64,000 bases of DNA, taken from assembly GCA_031280545.1 (NCBI GenBank), contig JAITGP010000007.1:1-64000 (forward strand), read 5' to 3'. The first letter of the stretch is position 1. Every line of letters starts with the position of its first letter. The notes under the pieces are model-generated. The model was not told the DNA's origin. It saw only the letters and a program-made list of their open reading frames with translations, and made no database searches. The position numbers and the translations under genes are program-made. Below, one piece after another: positions 31,463-46,419 of the stretch. Source of the DNA: Candidatus Peribacteria bacterium. Its GTDB lineage: Bacteria > Patescibacteria > JAEDAM01 > Absconditabacterales > Absconditicoccaceae.

Positions 31463-34400
31463 ATGCGAGATAAAGGGAAAAGAAAACTGGTCATTACCAC
31501 ATTACTAATCTATTGCGGAGCATTACTACTCCAAGACTTTTCTGCATTTTTCGAAACAAAAGCCTTAGAACAAAATGTCCCTCATATCAATATAGTCGCA
31601 ATCCTCGTGGATGATAAAATTTATAATTCAATTCAAGATGATCTAGAACGATACTCCACTCAATATATTCAACAAGAAATTCCTGATAGCAAAGCCCTCG
31701 TAATGCCACTCAATTTAGATAACATCGATAGCCCTCAAATCTATAAAATGCTAGAAAACATCTATTTCGATGGCTTAGACGGAGTTAACTCGACCTTACT
31801 CGGAACCGTACTAGTGGGAGGGATTCCCCTACCAGTAGTCAATCAGGAAGGATATATTTTCCCTAGCATGTATCCTTATGTAGATTTCGTAGACCAAAAA
31901 TTTGTCCGAGATCCTGTAGAAAAATATTTCTTACCTAATGGAAACCAAAATGGGCAAGCAGAAATTTGGCATGGATTGGTAGATTATGGCACCGATATCA
32001 CTGCGTATCATCAGTTTTTTGCTAAACTCAAGAAATATAAAACCAATCCGAACAGTTTCATTGGAGAGGATATTTGGTATGAAGATATTTTAGCCAATAA
32101 ACAAGGATTTTTAGAAGACAATCTCCAATACTATCAAAACAAAGTACTCTTTAGCGAAGACATTGGATACCAAAGATTTACTCCCCTGATGCTTCAACTT
32201 TTCCAAGCAGGGCAAGCTAATAGCATGAATGACATCACCGATGACCTCTTTGACTCCTTTACAGAACTTGGAGGAAGTGGGATGTCTGACATCATGACCT
32301 ATACAGGCAGTGACGGGAAAGTAGTTAGCACTAGTATTAAAGACACCTTAGGACAAAGTAGTGAAAAATCTGTTTCTACTAAAACGGTAGAAAAATCTGT
32401 AAAAACCAGTTTTTTGCTTGATTACCCATCTCTGTATTCTGTACAAAATAGTGTAATTCTCAGAGACAATACCCTAGCAGGAGGGAGGCGAATAAAGGAG
32501 TATACCGATAGCGATGGACAAAAAAACTTACAAGCCAAAGCTGACAGCTCTATTGATAAGATTAATCTAAAAGACACCGTAAATATGGGAAGTGATAGTC
32601 TAAAAGGAATTCTGATTTCTTTCAATGAACGTTTGGAAAATGCAGTAGACAAAAAAATTAAGGATGAAAAGTATGATATGGATATTGTCTTACCCATTTC
32701 CTACGAAACCACACAAGCTGAAAAAGTAGGAGGATGTAAAAGAGTACTAGGAATCAAAGTTTGCAAAAACAAGACCAATAAAAATCTGGATAGCAAATAT
32801 GAGGTATTTTACTTTGGAAAGAGTGCCAATCTCATCCAAAGTGCTCAAGAGCTCAGTATTTACAGAGGAAGCTTTAGAAATCTCACAGGACTTAATAATG
32901 TACTCTACCCTCTGCTCCCTTCCTCCGCAAATAATCCTGTAAAAAGTCTTCAAGACAAAACAAATCTACAAAACAAATCTATCGGAGCATCTTATGACAT
33001 TTTTTCTACTCAAGTAGAAGCTAACAGAGGATATAATTTAGCAAACACTCAACAAGAATACGAACGTTATGAAGAGAATAAAAGCTACGCTAAATGGGAC
33101 TTAACCTGTGCAAAATGGCGACCATTTAGTCGATGGAAAATGGTATGTACCAAGATAGAAAGCAAACCCGTACTCAGCGACGGGAAACCTATGGAAAAAA
33201 ACGATCAAGGAGAATGTTCTCCTTATGACCTAGCCAATGGATACGCCATAAACTCCAAAGAGAATATGAGAGATGCAAGTTGTGAGCTGCCAGGATGAAG
33301 TGGAGGATTTACCACGAGACGACGAGGTGGAGCCTCACCTTTAAATTTAGATTTTGATCTCATAAATGACGGAGTCTACCAACTCCTCTCTTTCAATGGA
33401 ATGAATGCTTTGAGTGAAATCTTCGACATCGCAGGAAGTAAAGCATTAACAGGAGCACAGTGGATTGCAAATAGCTACAAAGCATACAAAGGAACTGAAC
33501 AAGGAGGATATGCCTCACCCACTGCTTTGCAAATTGCCAGAAAAGCAAATACCGTAGCAGGACAGGAAGACACCACAGACAACGACTTGAAAGGGAAATT
33601 TACCACAATCAATAAAAGACTCCCCGATGAACATTTCACTTTTCAACAATTAGATTTTTTTACTATTTATAATAATGGAAAAGACAACGACGACTACCAC
33701 GACACACGAAAATACTCCACCAACAAACCAAATTTTGAACTCTCACGACAAAGTAGTAGGAATACTGGGAAACGAAAAGAAAGTCACACTTTTAAAGTCA
33801 TTTCCTCTATCATAAAAAATGTAAGTATTTCTGGAAGCCAACTTAACGGAATTACGACCACAAAATTCTGAGCAGGCTCTCAACTTACCAATTACTACCA
33901 AAGGATCAGTAAAGAAATCGAATCCATCTCTGGAAGTTGGCTAGGAGGATCGGGAATACAAGAAGAAATAGAAAGAATCGGTTCTTCCTTACTAGCAAAT
34001 CTCTCTGGCATCAATACAGAAATAGCTATCATCCAAGACCTAAAAAATGCAAATAATACAGGAGCAATTCCTGCCCATATTACAAACATCCAAAATATCT
34101 TAGAAGCAAATAAATTCGCAAGTGGAGACTCCGCCTCTCTAGAAGAGTTATATCAATTGCTCCAAACCGTGGAAATAAATAGTCTTTTAAACATTTTGCA
34201 AACCATCGAAAATACTGAATATGAAACTTTGGTCATCAACAAAGAAAAGCTCGAATTTGCAAGTGGATGGGTCACAGAGATAAAAGCAGGATTAACAGGA
34301 CTTCAAACCGCATATTCAAACACCATCATTAAAACATATCAAACTCAATACAACAACATTCAGACGCTTTTAAACAATGCAATAATAAATATTAATCAGA

Positions 34401-37400
34401 TTTGTGGAGACAATAGTTGTAGCACAGCACCATTAGATAACTTACCTGCACTGACTATAGCAAATAATACCACTATTACCTTAAACACTAATGGAATCGA
34501 TTTCGATAATCGAACAGACGAAAGAATTAGTGAGGAACTCAAAAAGAGGATACCTAATACCCTTACTAGCTTCTTCCATATCAAAGACGTGGACGTTATT
34601 TGTGAAGATGAAGACCATTGTAGCGATAGTAGTATAAAATATGAAAAACTTACTGCTAGTGGATTTGATAATCAGACGCTCATTCAAGAAATAAAAACAA
34701 AATTTGATACAATATTTCAAAGCAAAAACGAAGATGAGAAACTCATTATTCCAGGACTCAATCTCCTCACCCCAGACCGCCCGATCGACTCCCCTAGATA
34801 CACCACCTTCCAAGGAGTAAATGCTCAAGAAGTCAGACTTATTTATCCAGATCTCTATAAAGTAGAAGTCTACAAAACCTCATGAGATATCCAACTCCTC
34901 AAAACTCTCCCCGAAATCAAAGCAGGATTGCAAACCTACCTCAGAAACAAAGTAGAAGAATACAATACCATCCTCCGCACCGCAAAAAACAGTGTCACCA
35001 CAGCAAATACTAGTGCTTATAATAAATTAAAAGAGCTTAATTTTCAGCAAGCCACACCATCCCTAGACACTACGGTTCGCAAATACAGTGATTTTACCTA
35101 CAATGACCTCCTCCAAGCTCTCGGTGGAGAATCTCAACTCGATGTAATAGCAGAACTCCTCTATTATCAAAATACAACAAATAAAGAAAAGGTAAATAAA
35201 TCTGCTGTACTCGATGATTTGAATGCGACCAGAGACAGCTTTGACTTTAATAATAAAACTAAATACATTCTCCAAGAATACCTCACAGAAAAAAATCCAA
35301 AACTCCAACGAACCAACAGTTGACTCGTTATCCCTACTTACAAACCTTTAGGATATGAAGTAGCCTATATCAACTCCAATGGAGACGATTACGTATCCAC
35401 CAGCACTCCACCCTCTTTCCTCACCCAAGCACAAGAAAAAGGAAATACATTTGATACAGAGAATGCAGGGAAAAACAACAATGGGAAAAAAGCTGGCGGA
35501 GAAACAGAAGCCGAACAAGAAATCATACAACAATGTAATATCCCTGTCGACGGTAGTGTCCTTCTTTTCGATATCAGTAAGATCGGAAAGCCAATAGACG
35601 AAGTCTCTCCACGATGGAAAGCATTTAAATGCCGATTAGAAGAAACAAAAAAAACTCCTATGAAATTAACTATCAATTACGCTGAAGCTCTTGGACCTGT
35701 AATCTGGGATCAAGCACTCTCAGGAGGAGTACGATCAGGATTAGGAGCTGATTTAAAAAGCTATCTCAGTGAACCATTCAAGGAACGAGGCGAAGCAATG
35801 AAAGACTACGGACAAGAACGAGAAGCTGAATATAATGATATATTTTCTTCAGAAAGAGATCAAAATGAAAACAATCTTCTCCAACTCGAAACCCAAGCAG
35901 TTCTCGAAAGTAATAGCCTAACAGAAGGAGACACACAAAACCCAAACAAAGACACAAAAAAGCTCTACCAATACTACACAAAAGTAAAAACCTATGTCGA
36001 CTCCAATACTATTGATGAAAAACACTCATCCATAACACTCGATCTCACTTCAAACACAGACCTCGGTAGTATGGAATTTATCATCACTTCAACAGGAGCA
36101 GGTTGCTTTCAAATCGATGGGAAAAGCCTCTGCAACGGAGGAAAACGAAACAGTAGAATTAATCCTAATATTGCAACTACTTCTCTCAAGATTACCCCAA
36201 CAGATAAAAAAGCAGGAATCTCTCTGATTCAGATCAAAATATGTATCCCAGGGACTCAAGACTGCGTCACAAAAACTCAAAGAATCACCACAAAAGAAGG
36301 ACCTCTCGATCATTTTAAAATCCAATCAAAAAGTCCAACTACTCCGAGAGGAATGCTTACCTCTGTGACTATCACTGCCCGAGATGCTAATGAAAATCCT
36401 ATCGACTGGGCAAACGATGAATTTGTAATCCAGGTCAATGAAGGAAAGTTTCTCAATGATGGAATGTATACCACAGAATTTACTACCAACAGATTTAAAA
36501 ATCTAACAGTCTACTACCAAGCTCCAATCAGCGGAACCACAACCACTGCCACAATGGAAGTAGTTTCGTCATCTTTACTTGGCACAGGAAAACTTTGGAC
36601 CAGCAAACAACAACAAATTATTGATGCGAAGCCTCTCATAAGACTCGATGGAAAAGATATCATCACCACACTTGGAGGAAGTGCAAACTCTACTATACAA
36701 CTCAAAAATACAGACAATACCACCGCCTTCCAAAAAGTAGATCTTTTCATCAAAAATCCTGAAGGACAGAATATCAATATTGATACGGAAGTCTCTATCA
36801 AAGCAAAAAATAAACTCGTAGATATCGGAATCCTAGAAGATAAAAACTTCAAAAAAAGAAGTACCCTCACACTCAGCGGTGGACAACTTTCTTTCTGGTA
36901 TCGCCCAACAAACGTTGCAGGAAATGAGGAAGTAAGTATCCAAATTCCTGGACTAACACCTTTCACAATCAAGCTCGAAATAAAACCTGCTCCCGCTCAA
37001 ATCGTAGAAATGCAAATCAGCCAAGAAAATATAAAAATCTGAACAAGCACGACAGGAACTCTTCGAGTCAAAGACGTCCGAGGCAACATTGTGCCGTCTC
37101 TTACCGCAGTAAAACTCACCCGCACTCAAAACATCAGCTCAAATCTCAAGGACAATATTATTGTCTCCAGCGGTCAAGCAACCTTTAAGATCAAAGCAGA
37201 AGAAAGTGGAATTGGATATATGATGGGGGATCTCATCACTAACGAAAAAACGAGACCTGGAAACATTAGAGTTAATATTACAGATTCTCTCATCCCGACC
37301 ACAGGATTAAATGTACTGTATCTCAATTACTTCGGAGATGATCGAGGAAATCAACGAGGATACTTTTCTGAAAACAATAAATATATTGAGAATCTAATGA

Positions 37401-40400
37401 AAAGCTCTAATAAACTCCTCGCTACCACTACCCAACTTGTAGACGAATCCAAAGTAAAAGAGTTGCTTCGAGCTATTGATCCAGACTTTCAAGTGAAAAA
37501 TTACTGAGGAGTATCTACTACCTTCAATCTCCAAGATAACCAAATATCCCTACAAATCGGGAATATTGCAACACTAAATACCACCATAGATCCTATCACA
37601 AGAATCACCATTGCAACGGATGAAGACTATGACAAGATTAAGGAAAGTAAAAAAGTCTGAACCAATGTTATATTCTTTTTCCCAGACACAGAAAACACCG
37701 CTCTCCCTAACACCTTCACCGCAACCCTAAGTTTATACAGTCTATCCGACGGCACCCAACTTTGGAATACTCCGTACGGAGACATTATTTTGTATCTTCC
37801 AAAACATACCATTAATGCAAAAAGTTTTAATCTTACTCAAACCACTCATCAAGTACAAACAACCTTTTCAAACGGATCTACAAAGACAAAATCCACTCGA
37901 GGAATCTTCAACACACAAAACACACTAACCTTACAAGTAGGATATCAATCCATTCAAGACAGTACCATTCCAAATAATTATGTCGGATTCAGAGGAGATT
38001 TTAAAAATATGACCTTATTTGCTCAGGGAGAACGCGTCGGAGAAGCTACTAAAAAATTCTGATCAGAGTTATTAATCAACTTAGGAGATCCTCTCCTCAG
38101 AAAATATGATAACAACGGAGAAGTACATAATACAGATTTCGATGGAGGATTTGGAACGGAAGTGTTTTCTGATCCAGATAAAAGTATTTTCACCACCAAA
38201 CCCATCGACTTTAATAATGACGGATTAGAAGACATTATTATTGTCTATACTGATGGTAGTATCAAACTCGCAAAAAATTATGGATATGGTCCTAACTTCA
38301 AAAATCTTGAAAATCTGATGCTCATCGCTACCAATATCCAAGAAGTCCATATTGGTGACATCGATGGGAATGGCTACCCCGACATCATCATCCAAACAAC
38401 AAATAATCAACTCAGAGCTTACTTAAATACTTATGGAAAATTCGATGTAGATGGAAATCCTTTCTGTCTTAATACCAATGTCGAGGCAGGAGAAGTCAGT
38501 AAAAACCCTATCGACACTTCCTCAGTCTATCAGATTTTTTTGGAGGATATGGACAAGGATAATTCACTGGATATTATCACCAACGACCACAAAGGATTTG
38601 TAAAAATCTTTTACGGAGGGAAAAATGGACAAGGAACCTATATCAGTAAAGACAAAGCAACTTGCGATACATGACGATATGTTAGACAAGCAGCCAACAC
38701 CACAACCGTCACCAGATTTGGAGTAAAATTAAATGAAGATAAAGTGGTAGATAATAGTATGGCACACCGATATGGGCTTGAAATACCTTCTGAAGATATC
38801 CAAGTAGACACCTCAAATCTTTCTGACTTAGGAATTAACCTCACTCCAGACCAACTTAGTAAACTAGATAATTTACCTACAGATTTCGATACTTCTCAAC
38901 TCTTTGATCTCATTGGAATGGATAATTTTGATCCAAATCAAATGGCTAGTGCAGGGGCTGATGAAGCAGTAAAATATCAAGAAGTTTCAACTGATACCCT
39001 AACCTCAGGAAAGAAAAATAATGTCTTTATCCCGATCAGTTATCTAGATGCTAGCAAAGACGATAATATAGAAGTCTATAAAACCTACAAAGATCTCAAT
39101 GAAGGCTTCCTCGAAAACAACGATCTCGTAAATGTAACAGTCACTTTTAAAGCTGGAAAGAAAGGATTTTTCGGTGCATTCGGAGACAAAATCCAAGGAC
39201 CACGAAAAGTAGCACTTAATAATAATGGGATTCCAAAATCTCTCGCTGATGGACTTCAACTCTATACTAATAATTCTCGTAATCTTATCCTCCACGAACA
39301 AGATCAGAATTTTTCTTACCTCATGGATAATATCCAAATCTGACCAAATAGAGAGCGGAGTTACACCTATCAAGTGACCTACAGTGACACTCAAATCCAA
39401 ATGATCAGCCTAGAAGACATTGACGGAAAAAAATACGGATCTGGAAATAGTATTACAAATGACGGATATCTCGACATAAAACTACAGCCAACTAATGCCT
39501 GTATCAAGTTTATCAAAGCATTTATCAATCAAATAGGAAATACTCATAGACTATATAAAAGTGAAGATATCAACCTACAAAAAGTAATCGATGGATATCT
39601 TTTAGATATAGAAAAACAACAAGACGAAAATCTGAAGAATATCAACGACACCCTTGCCAACATCGGGAAAAATCAAGACATGGACAATATTCCAGGATTT
39701 GAAAATAATGAAATCAATCTCCAAGATCTTCTAGGGCAAGCCTTTGATGGTGGAGTCAATATCGACCTCAATCTCTTTGATAACGAACTAGGGAAAGCAC
39801 AACAAGAATTAGAAAAAGTTGCTGAAGGACTTTGTAGAGGATTCTCTTTTGGAGGAGCTAATGCTTGTGAAGGATTACCTGTACCGTTCAACCAAGCCTT
39901 CTTAGCTCCAGGAGATTATCACATCTTAGGATGTATCAAACTCCCTCTCGTACCTTTAAATAAATGACTTCCTGTATTCCATTTTCCAGGAACACTTACT
40001 ACTCCGGTTTGACCTATTCCATTCCCACGATGAATGAAAGGACCAGGAGATGGATTTATTCGAGTTCCAGGAGGAACCTATCCTTCTATGATCAGAATTT
40101 ATGTAGCTCCTACCCTTACAATGCAACTCTGAGTGGCAATTTGTCTCGGCCCTTATTCCATAGGAAATGCTATTCCATCCCCATTCTCTGAACTCGGAGG
40201 AAACTGTATTGTCACTGCCATAAATTTACCTTGTGGAAAGAAAAAATCTCAAGCTGAATTAGATAATCCAGATGAAACTTACGATCTCCGAATTAATGAA
40301 CTCTCCAATGGAGGAACTTGTAGCAAAACCATCAAAGGAACTATCAGCATTGAAAAAGGATATGCCAGTAGCCCTTTTGAAATGATCACCATCAATCCAA

Positions 40401-43400
40401 ATTCAAAAGATAGCTATGGTCCTTATATACCAAGCGGAGAAGGACTCTTTTGAATCATTGATCTAGACATGGATATTGAAAGCGTGAGTTATGCTAGCTC
40501 CACGACTCCTGATAGTAGCTTAACGATAGGTGGAGTGAAAATCGAAGGAGGAAGCCAAATTAAAAACAAAATAAAATCTGGACTTAAACAGGGACTCAGA
40601 GAAATCATCATCGATAAATGGTTAGATCCACAAATCAGATATATCGCTAATAATTTCACCAAAATGAATATCTCCCTCAAACGACCAGATTTTGGTGGGA
40701 TGGGAAGTGATATCCAAAACACCCGAGATACCATCAAAACCCTCTGAACAGACGCTTCTAGTACCTCAAAAGACCTCCGGGAAGATATCAAAAAGCTTCC
40801 TAAAGGCGTTAACAAAGAAAGTATAGTGAATACCGTGAAACAATACGATCAGCTCTCTCAAGGCATGCAAAGTCTAAACGATCAGATTGCTAATCCTTTT
40901 GAACAGCTTGCTACAATGTTTAATAAAAGTAATCTTATTAACATCCAAACTAAAAGGCTGACTGTAAAGGTGCCAATGATCTACAATGAAGACATTAATG
41001 CTTACGAAATTTATCTCAGACAACGAGCCAGTACTAACTCAGAAATTCTAGAGGAACGAACCGTACGGATCGATTCCATTATTGGTACTTGTTTTAGTGA
41101 CAAAGCAGATGCAGTCTCAGATTGGTTTCAACAGTTAAGCACTCTAGATGAACGCAACCCTGCAAATTCAGGGACACTTGCCCAAATCAATAAGAACCTC
41201 CAAGAACAAATAAAACAAGGAAAATGTAGTGTAGCCAGTGATATCAAAGCACAAGAAGCAATTATGCAAGCATTCAAAGAAGTCTACAAATTCATCAACG
41301 AATACGAGCGTATGCTCGATCAGATTAATCAGAATATTCTCACCCTCCAAGAATATAGAAATTTTCCATTTGAGTTATATGAATGGATCCACGTAATCGA
41401 CAGATATATGGCAGAAATTTCTGCACTAGTAAACAATCTGTTCGGTTATCTCTCCTTTTGGATGACTACAAATGCAAACAGATTCTCCAGCTATGTCGAT
41501 GCAATTATTCTCGTAATGAACGTAATCAAAACCTACCAACTTTTGGTCGACTTCTCTGTCAATCGATCACAAAAATGTTCAACCTGTACCAATGACACCT
41601 ACGATCAATATTCCTGTAAACTCTCCATTCTCTGCAAACTCTTCAATATAGAGCTCCCAATCATCCAAATTCCAAGTTTCAAAATTCCAAATATCATTAT
41701 CGATTTCTCAGATTTAAATGTAAGTTTGGATATCCTTTTGCCAGTATTTAATTTTCAGCCTGCAAAAGTTGATCTCCCAAATATCCCAAATCTACCAACT
41801 CCTCCAATAGTGGAATTTAACCTTGATCTATCAGTTCTTTTTGGAAAACTCAATCTCCATTTACCAAATATCCCAGAGCTCCCTGGTCCCCCTCATTTAC
41901 CGGAATTACCATCTTTTATTCCGAATATCCAACTTGAACTTCCTCTGCTACCTCCTGCTCCAAAACTCCCAGAAATTCCTAGTAAATTTGAAGCAAGTAT
42001 AAAATTAATAGAAAAAGTCTGACGTATTCTCTGTATCGTAAAACAAGGAATCGGACTAGTCGGAGAAGGATCTGTAAAAGCTAAGATTGAACAGCTTACA
42101 CAAAGAACCTATGAAGTGCCATACTTTGATAGAATTATGGACTTGACCAATATTCAAGCAGGGAAACCAAAACTCAATGGATTTGACTTCGAGATCTCCG
42201 CTACCACCAACCTGCAGTTCAGCTTTTCAACTATTTACGACTTCCTGGATACTGTGACGACTTCTATCAATAATCTAAGTACCAAAGCACAGTATCGAAC
42301 CCAAGACAATCTCGATACGGTACAAGACAATATCAATGCCGTAGGTGGTTTAGTAGCACAAACAAGTGAAGAAATTAACTACGTCGAATATCCACAAGCA
42401 AAGCAAAGATTAGAAAATGCTCTCGCAAATCTCACTAATCAAGTCAGTTCGGATAGCACAACTCTCCAACAAATTAAAACCATTTCTACCACCATCAATA
42501 CTCCAAACAACATCCAACCCAACCAACAAGATATAAACAATATTCATCAACAAATCATGAGTCTCATCAACGAAGAACAAAACAAACTCCTTGCTATCAA
42601 TGTATCAGAAAACAAAATGGAAGAGTCCTATGAGAACTTCCTCGCAATACTCAGCACTCAGAACGATTTGGCTAATCTATGAGAAGAAAAAGGAAATCTT
42701 GCATTCAACTTCAACCTCTTCAGTGTCTCTCCAGAGACAGAAAAGTTAATCACCACCGCAGAAAACCCTTACAAAATTCTCCTCGAAAATAAAGCTCCAA
42801 TCATTGACGCATTCTTAGAAGAGATCAACGGAAACACTCCAGCACAGCTCAATATGACTGCTGAAGAATATCAGATGAATAAAAGTAATCTAACCAACCT
42901 TCAACATCAACTTGCAGGATTCTATCAAAGGATACAGCCTGCTCAACAAACTGCACTCACCACAAAAACAGATGGAACCGCTACAACCAAACAGCTTACT
43001 GCAGGACCAACAACCTCTCCATCCACAGCCAATACACAAAGTAGCCAGATTGATCCATCCGCCTATATAAACTGAATCTTCACTCCAACCAAAGATAAAA
43101 AAAGTCTGACTAAAGTCGTATATTCAGAGACAAACACCACAAAAATTGGAAATCAATACTACCTCACTGAACTCAATAAAGATAACGCTCCAGATATGAT
43201 TCTCCGAGACGAGCATAATGTCTATATCAAATATGGAAAACAAAATGCAAGTTTCAGCAGACAAGCTCCAAAAAATACAAAATTCTACACCAAAAAAGTC
43301 GACCAACTTCCTGATGAAGAAACTCGACTCACCTTTGATAAAGATACCAAACTCAAAATAGCTGACACTCACGAAGAAGTCAAAAATTTTGCCATCAAAG

Positions 43401-44851
43401 GACAAACCTTTGATTCAATCAGTTTTTCTCGAAGACAATCTCAAGAACCTAGTGTTGATGGCTACCTCCTTAAACTCACCGACAGAATTGATTACTCCCC
43501 AGAAAAAGAAGACACCAATAAAAATCTGGTAGAAACCTACATTCTTATCCTTCCAAAAGGGACAGAGTTAACGGGAGTCCAACTCAGTTTCCCAACTCCA
43601 AAGCTGACCCGCCTAATCACAAATGAAATCCAAAATCGAGCAACACCAACACTAAAAGAGGCTACAAAAAACAGACTCATCGGAGAAATCAGATACTTCG
43701 ATCCAAATCAAACCACCATCAACGTTATCATAGAAAACATCGAAAGGAAATGGAACTATGCTAAAGTAGCAACCCTCTCTGAAACTAAAGGAATCCTTGA
43801 AGTAAATTCTCCTCGATCAAATCAACTCGTAGCTGGGAAACAAATCATCGGCGATGACCAAGGGCCAGAAGGAATCGCATCACTCTATAGAATTAGCACC
43901 AAAGAAATTGTCAGCGAATGAGATGCTTTAGATGGATTTGTAGGTACACACTATAATCTCATAGTTGACCGAGCAGACAATGTCCTCCTGACTAATATGG
44001 AGATAAAGAGTAAAGGAGAAATCATCAAAACCGTAGATCTTCAAGCTCAAAGCGGATCCATCAGCATCAATAACCTTTTCTTCACAGGAGTTCAAAGCCA
44101 ACAATACCAATTCTCTGCTACAGATCATTTTGGGAATACTACCAGTAAAGACATAACGCTAAATATTGCCCTCCCTGACATTACCATTACCAATATTGAG
44201 AAATCCACAGAAACTCAAGCTGTCATCACCGCAGAACTTTCTCAAGATATTGATGAAGGAAATGTCACCTTCCAAAAAAACAGAAACAATTATTGGACAA
44301 ATCTCATCTCAAAACCTAATCAAACAGAAAATTATCCTCTCAAACCCAAACAAACAGAGATTCAAGGGAATTACTACGAAATCAATGATAAAATCGCACT
44401 CTACTCAAAAACTGAACAAATCATCGCTGAAATCGACCCTAAAACAGGAGAGATCACCATCAAAGATGATCGAAAAAATAAAGTCTCTCTCAAAATAGTC
44501 ACTTCTGGGAATACTCTCTTAATTCAAGTATTTACTACCGCTGGAGAGCTCATCTTTAATATTACCCTCCCTCCTCAAGAACTCGTAAACGTCATTGCTC
44601 CCAGCTATACCATCACCAGTATCAATGATGAATATTTTGGAATGTACAATAAAGGGAAGGCCATCCACAAAAATGGAGAGAATATTTTGCTCATTGCTCC
44701 AAATGGACAAATATATACAGAAAAAAATCTGATTGGAACTTACAAATACAACCCTTCAACTCAAAGTATCTCCTATATCCTAAAAGAAAGTGCCCTCTCA
44801 GAAAACACCATCGAAATCGCCATCAAAATCACTCCTTTCGATAAAGACTAA
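31463..44851 (+). CDS. Giant 4462-residue envelope protein
   Basis: One frame runs 13.4 kb with 20 in-frame UGAs that I count (first 33296, last 43919) and no UAA/UAG until 44849. An N-terminal span (LVITTLLIYCGALLLQDF, ~10-27) leads to a conserved-looking domain (~40-160: NIVAILVDDKIYNS.., LLGTVLVGGIPLPVV), which I associate from memory with large proteins of related CPR genomes. Then come long helical stretches, an Ig-like domain (~1613-1715), FG-GAP/VCBS-like repeats with calcium-type loops (DFNNDGLED, DIDGNGYPD, DMDKDNSLD, ~2247-2380; a further one, LNKDNAPD, near 3905), a Pro/Leu-rich stretch (~3396-3510) and C-terminal beta domains. It is probably anchored and extends from the cell. Three exported or membrane genes follow. 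Confidence 0.85.
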
Positions 44852-44946
44852 TTAAACAACAAGAAAACAGCGTTTGAAAAACCAAGAGAAATCCTTAACA
44901 TGCTAGCATAAGCATCTCTACTCTGACTTTAAACCCTACTGATCCC

Positions 44947-45900
44947 ATGAAAAATAAACTATTGATCTCCCTAGCCTCAATAGGCTTACTACGATGAAGC
45001 GGGGTTTTTGCTGTAGAGAGTCCAGGAGATTGTGATATCGTGAGAGATGTCTATACACAAAACGGCAATACTTTTACCCTCATAAAAGACCAACGAACCT
45101 ACGACAACATCATTGATAAAGATTCCCTTAATGCAGCATTTCTCAATCTCAAAGCAAATTGTTGTGCCAATGCAGAATTTAAAGGTGAAAATTCTAACAG
45201 TTGCAAGCAAGATGTAGACTATCTTCCTACCAACACTCCCAAATCCTACTATCTTTACGATCATCTGCTCGATATTACCATGAGAAGACTAGATGGGATA
45301 AAAAATGGGAATCTGAATCCTCAAGCACAACTCGATCCCCTCGGACAAGAACGGAGAGAATTAATCACAAAAATCATGGAAGCAGAAAAGGGAACCACCC
45401 CAGGAATAATCACGACCTTCTACGAAAAATACCGAACTATCAATAGTAATAATCTCCTAATAGGATTTGAACAAGACTCCTCCAAAAGTGCTAACTACTA
45501 CACCACACAAATGACCACAGGAGAAAATAAAGCAAAACTAGAAAACTATAACAACCGAACCTTAGCTGAAAGATACAAAAATGTTTGTAATCTCGTAGGA
45601 TATACCTATTTTCTTTTTAGAGGAGACACTAATGCGAAAGCTGTCTCTGATACAAAATCCAGACTTCTCAATGGAAATCGCTGTACCAACCTAATCAATA
45701 TGAGACTAAATGTAGAAACTATTTATGTAAAAAACGTCACAATCCAAAAAAGTAATCAAGCACTCACCGACACGGTTAAAGGATATTTCACCTACATCAA
45801 TACAAGATTGTCAGATCTCCAAACTCTGATGCAACAATCAAAAATCAGTCGAACAAGAGTAGTAAAAGCCATCCCCAAACTCGTACCAATTTGCTCATAA
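44947..45900 (+). CDS. Secreted Cys-containing protein, unknown function
   Basis: The 317-residue protein starts MKNKLLISLASIGLLR, then UGA(Gly)-SGVFAVES, so the signal peptide itself contains a UGA-coded Gly. The mature protein is helical with Cys pairs (CCANAEF.., CKQD, CNLVG, CTNL). It sits between the giant gene (95 nt) and the pilin gene (27 nt). Not recognised; a periplasmic partner of the giant protein or pilin is an inference. Confidence 0.7.
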
Positions 45901-45927
45901 TATTTATCTCTTCTTACTTCTTACACC

Positions 45928-46419
45928 ATGAAACTTTCTTCCTTTAGCAAAGCAGTCCTCCTAGCAGGAGTACTCCCACTCCTCACGTTTGGAGCTCTTT
46001 TTGCACAACAACCAAACCCTGGATATTCCATTTTACCAGAAGTTGAAAATCCTGAGAATCTCTCTGAAGATGTTAGCTGAATAGGGGAAGAAGCAGGGGA
46101 AGTACGAAATAAGTATAACGATAAAGCAGTAGAATATGAAAAAGATGGAAAACTTGGTGAAGCCTTAGCCACAGGAGTAATGACACGAAATACCATTCTA
46201 CAGTACATCGTCTACTTAGTCAAATTTATCTCTCAGATTGGGCTCGTAATCGGTGCTGGAATGATCATTTTTGCTGGATACAAATACGCCACTAATATCT
46301 TCGGATGAAAAACCAGCGAAGGGAATACCGCTATCAAATACGCAATCATAGGAATCTTAGTCATCAGCTTTGCCTATGCTATTATGAAAATATTTACCTC
46401 TGCGTTTCTGGGAAGTTAA
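45928..46419 (+). CDS. TrbC/VirB2-like pilin subunit
   Basis: The 163-residue protein has a signal peptide (MKLSSFSKAVLLAGVLPLLT..FAQ), a short polar stretch, then two membrane helices: VYLVKFISQIGLVIGAGMII (~97) and AIKYAIIGILVISFAYAI (~134), separated by a short loop YKYATNIFGGKTSEGN. This two-helix layout is that of type IV secretion pilins (TrbC/VirB2, CPR T4SS_pilin family). UGAs at 46078 and 46306 are Gly; under the standard code no long ORF appears here. The stop overlaps the next start (TAATG). No VirB4-type ATPase is in view, so a working secretion system cannot be claimed. Confidence 0.65.

Noticed and set aside
31463..44851. Cluster of ~17 short or broken genes, as if a decayed region
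   Set aside because: All pieces are in one frame and are separated only by TGA; with UGA as Gly they form a single protein.
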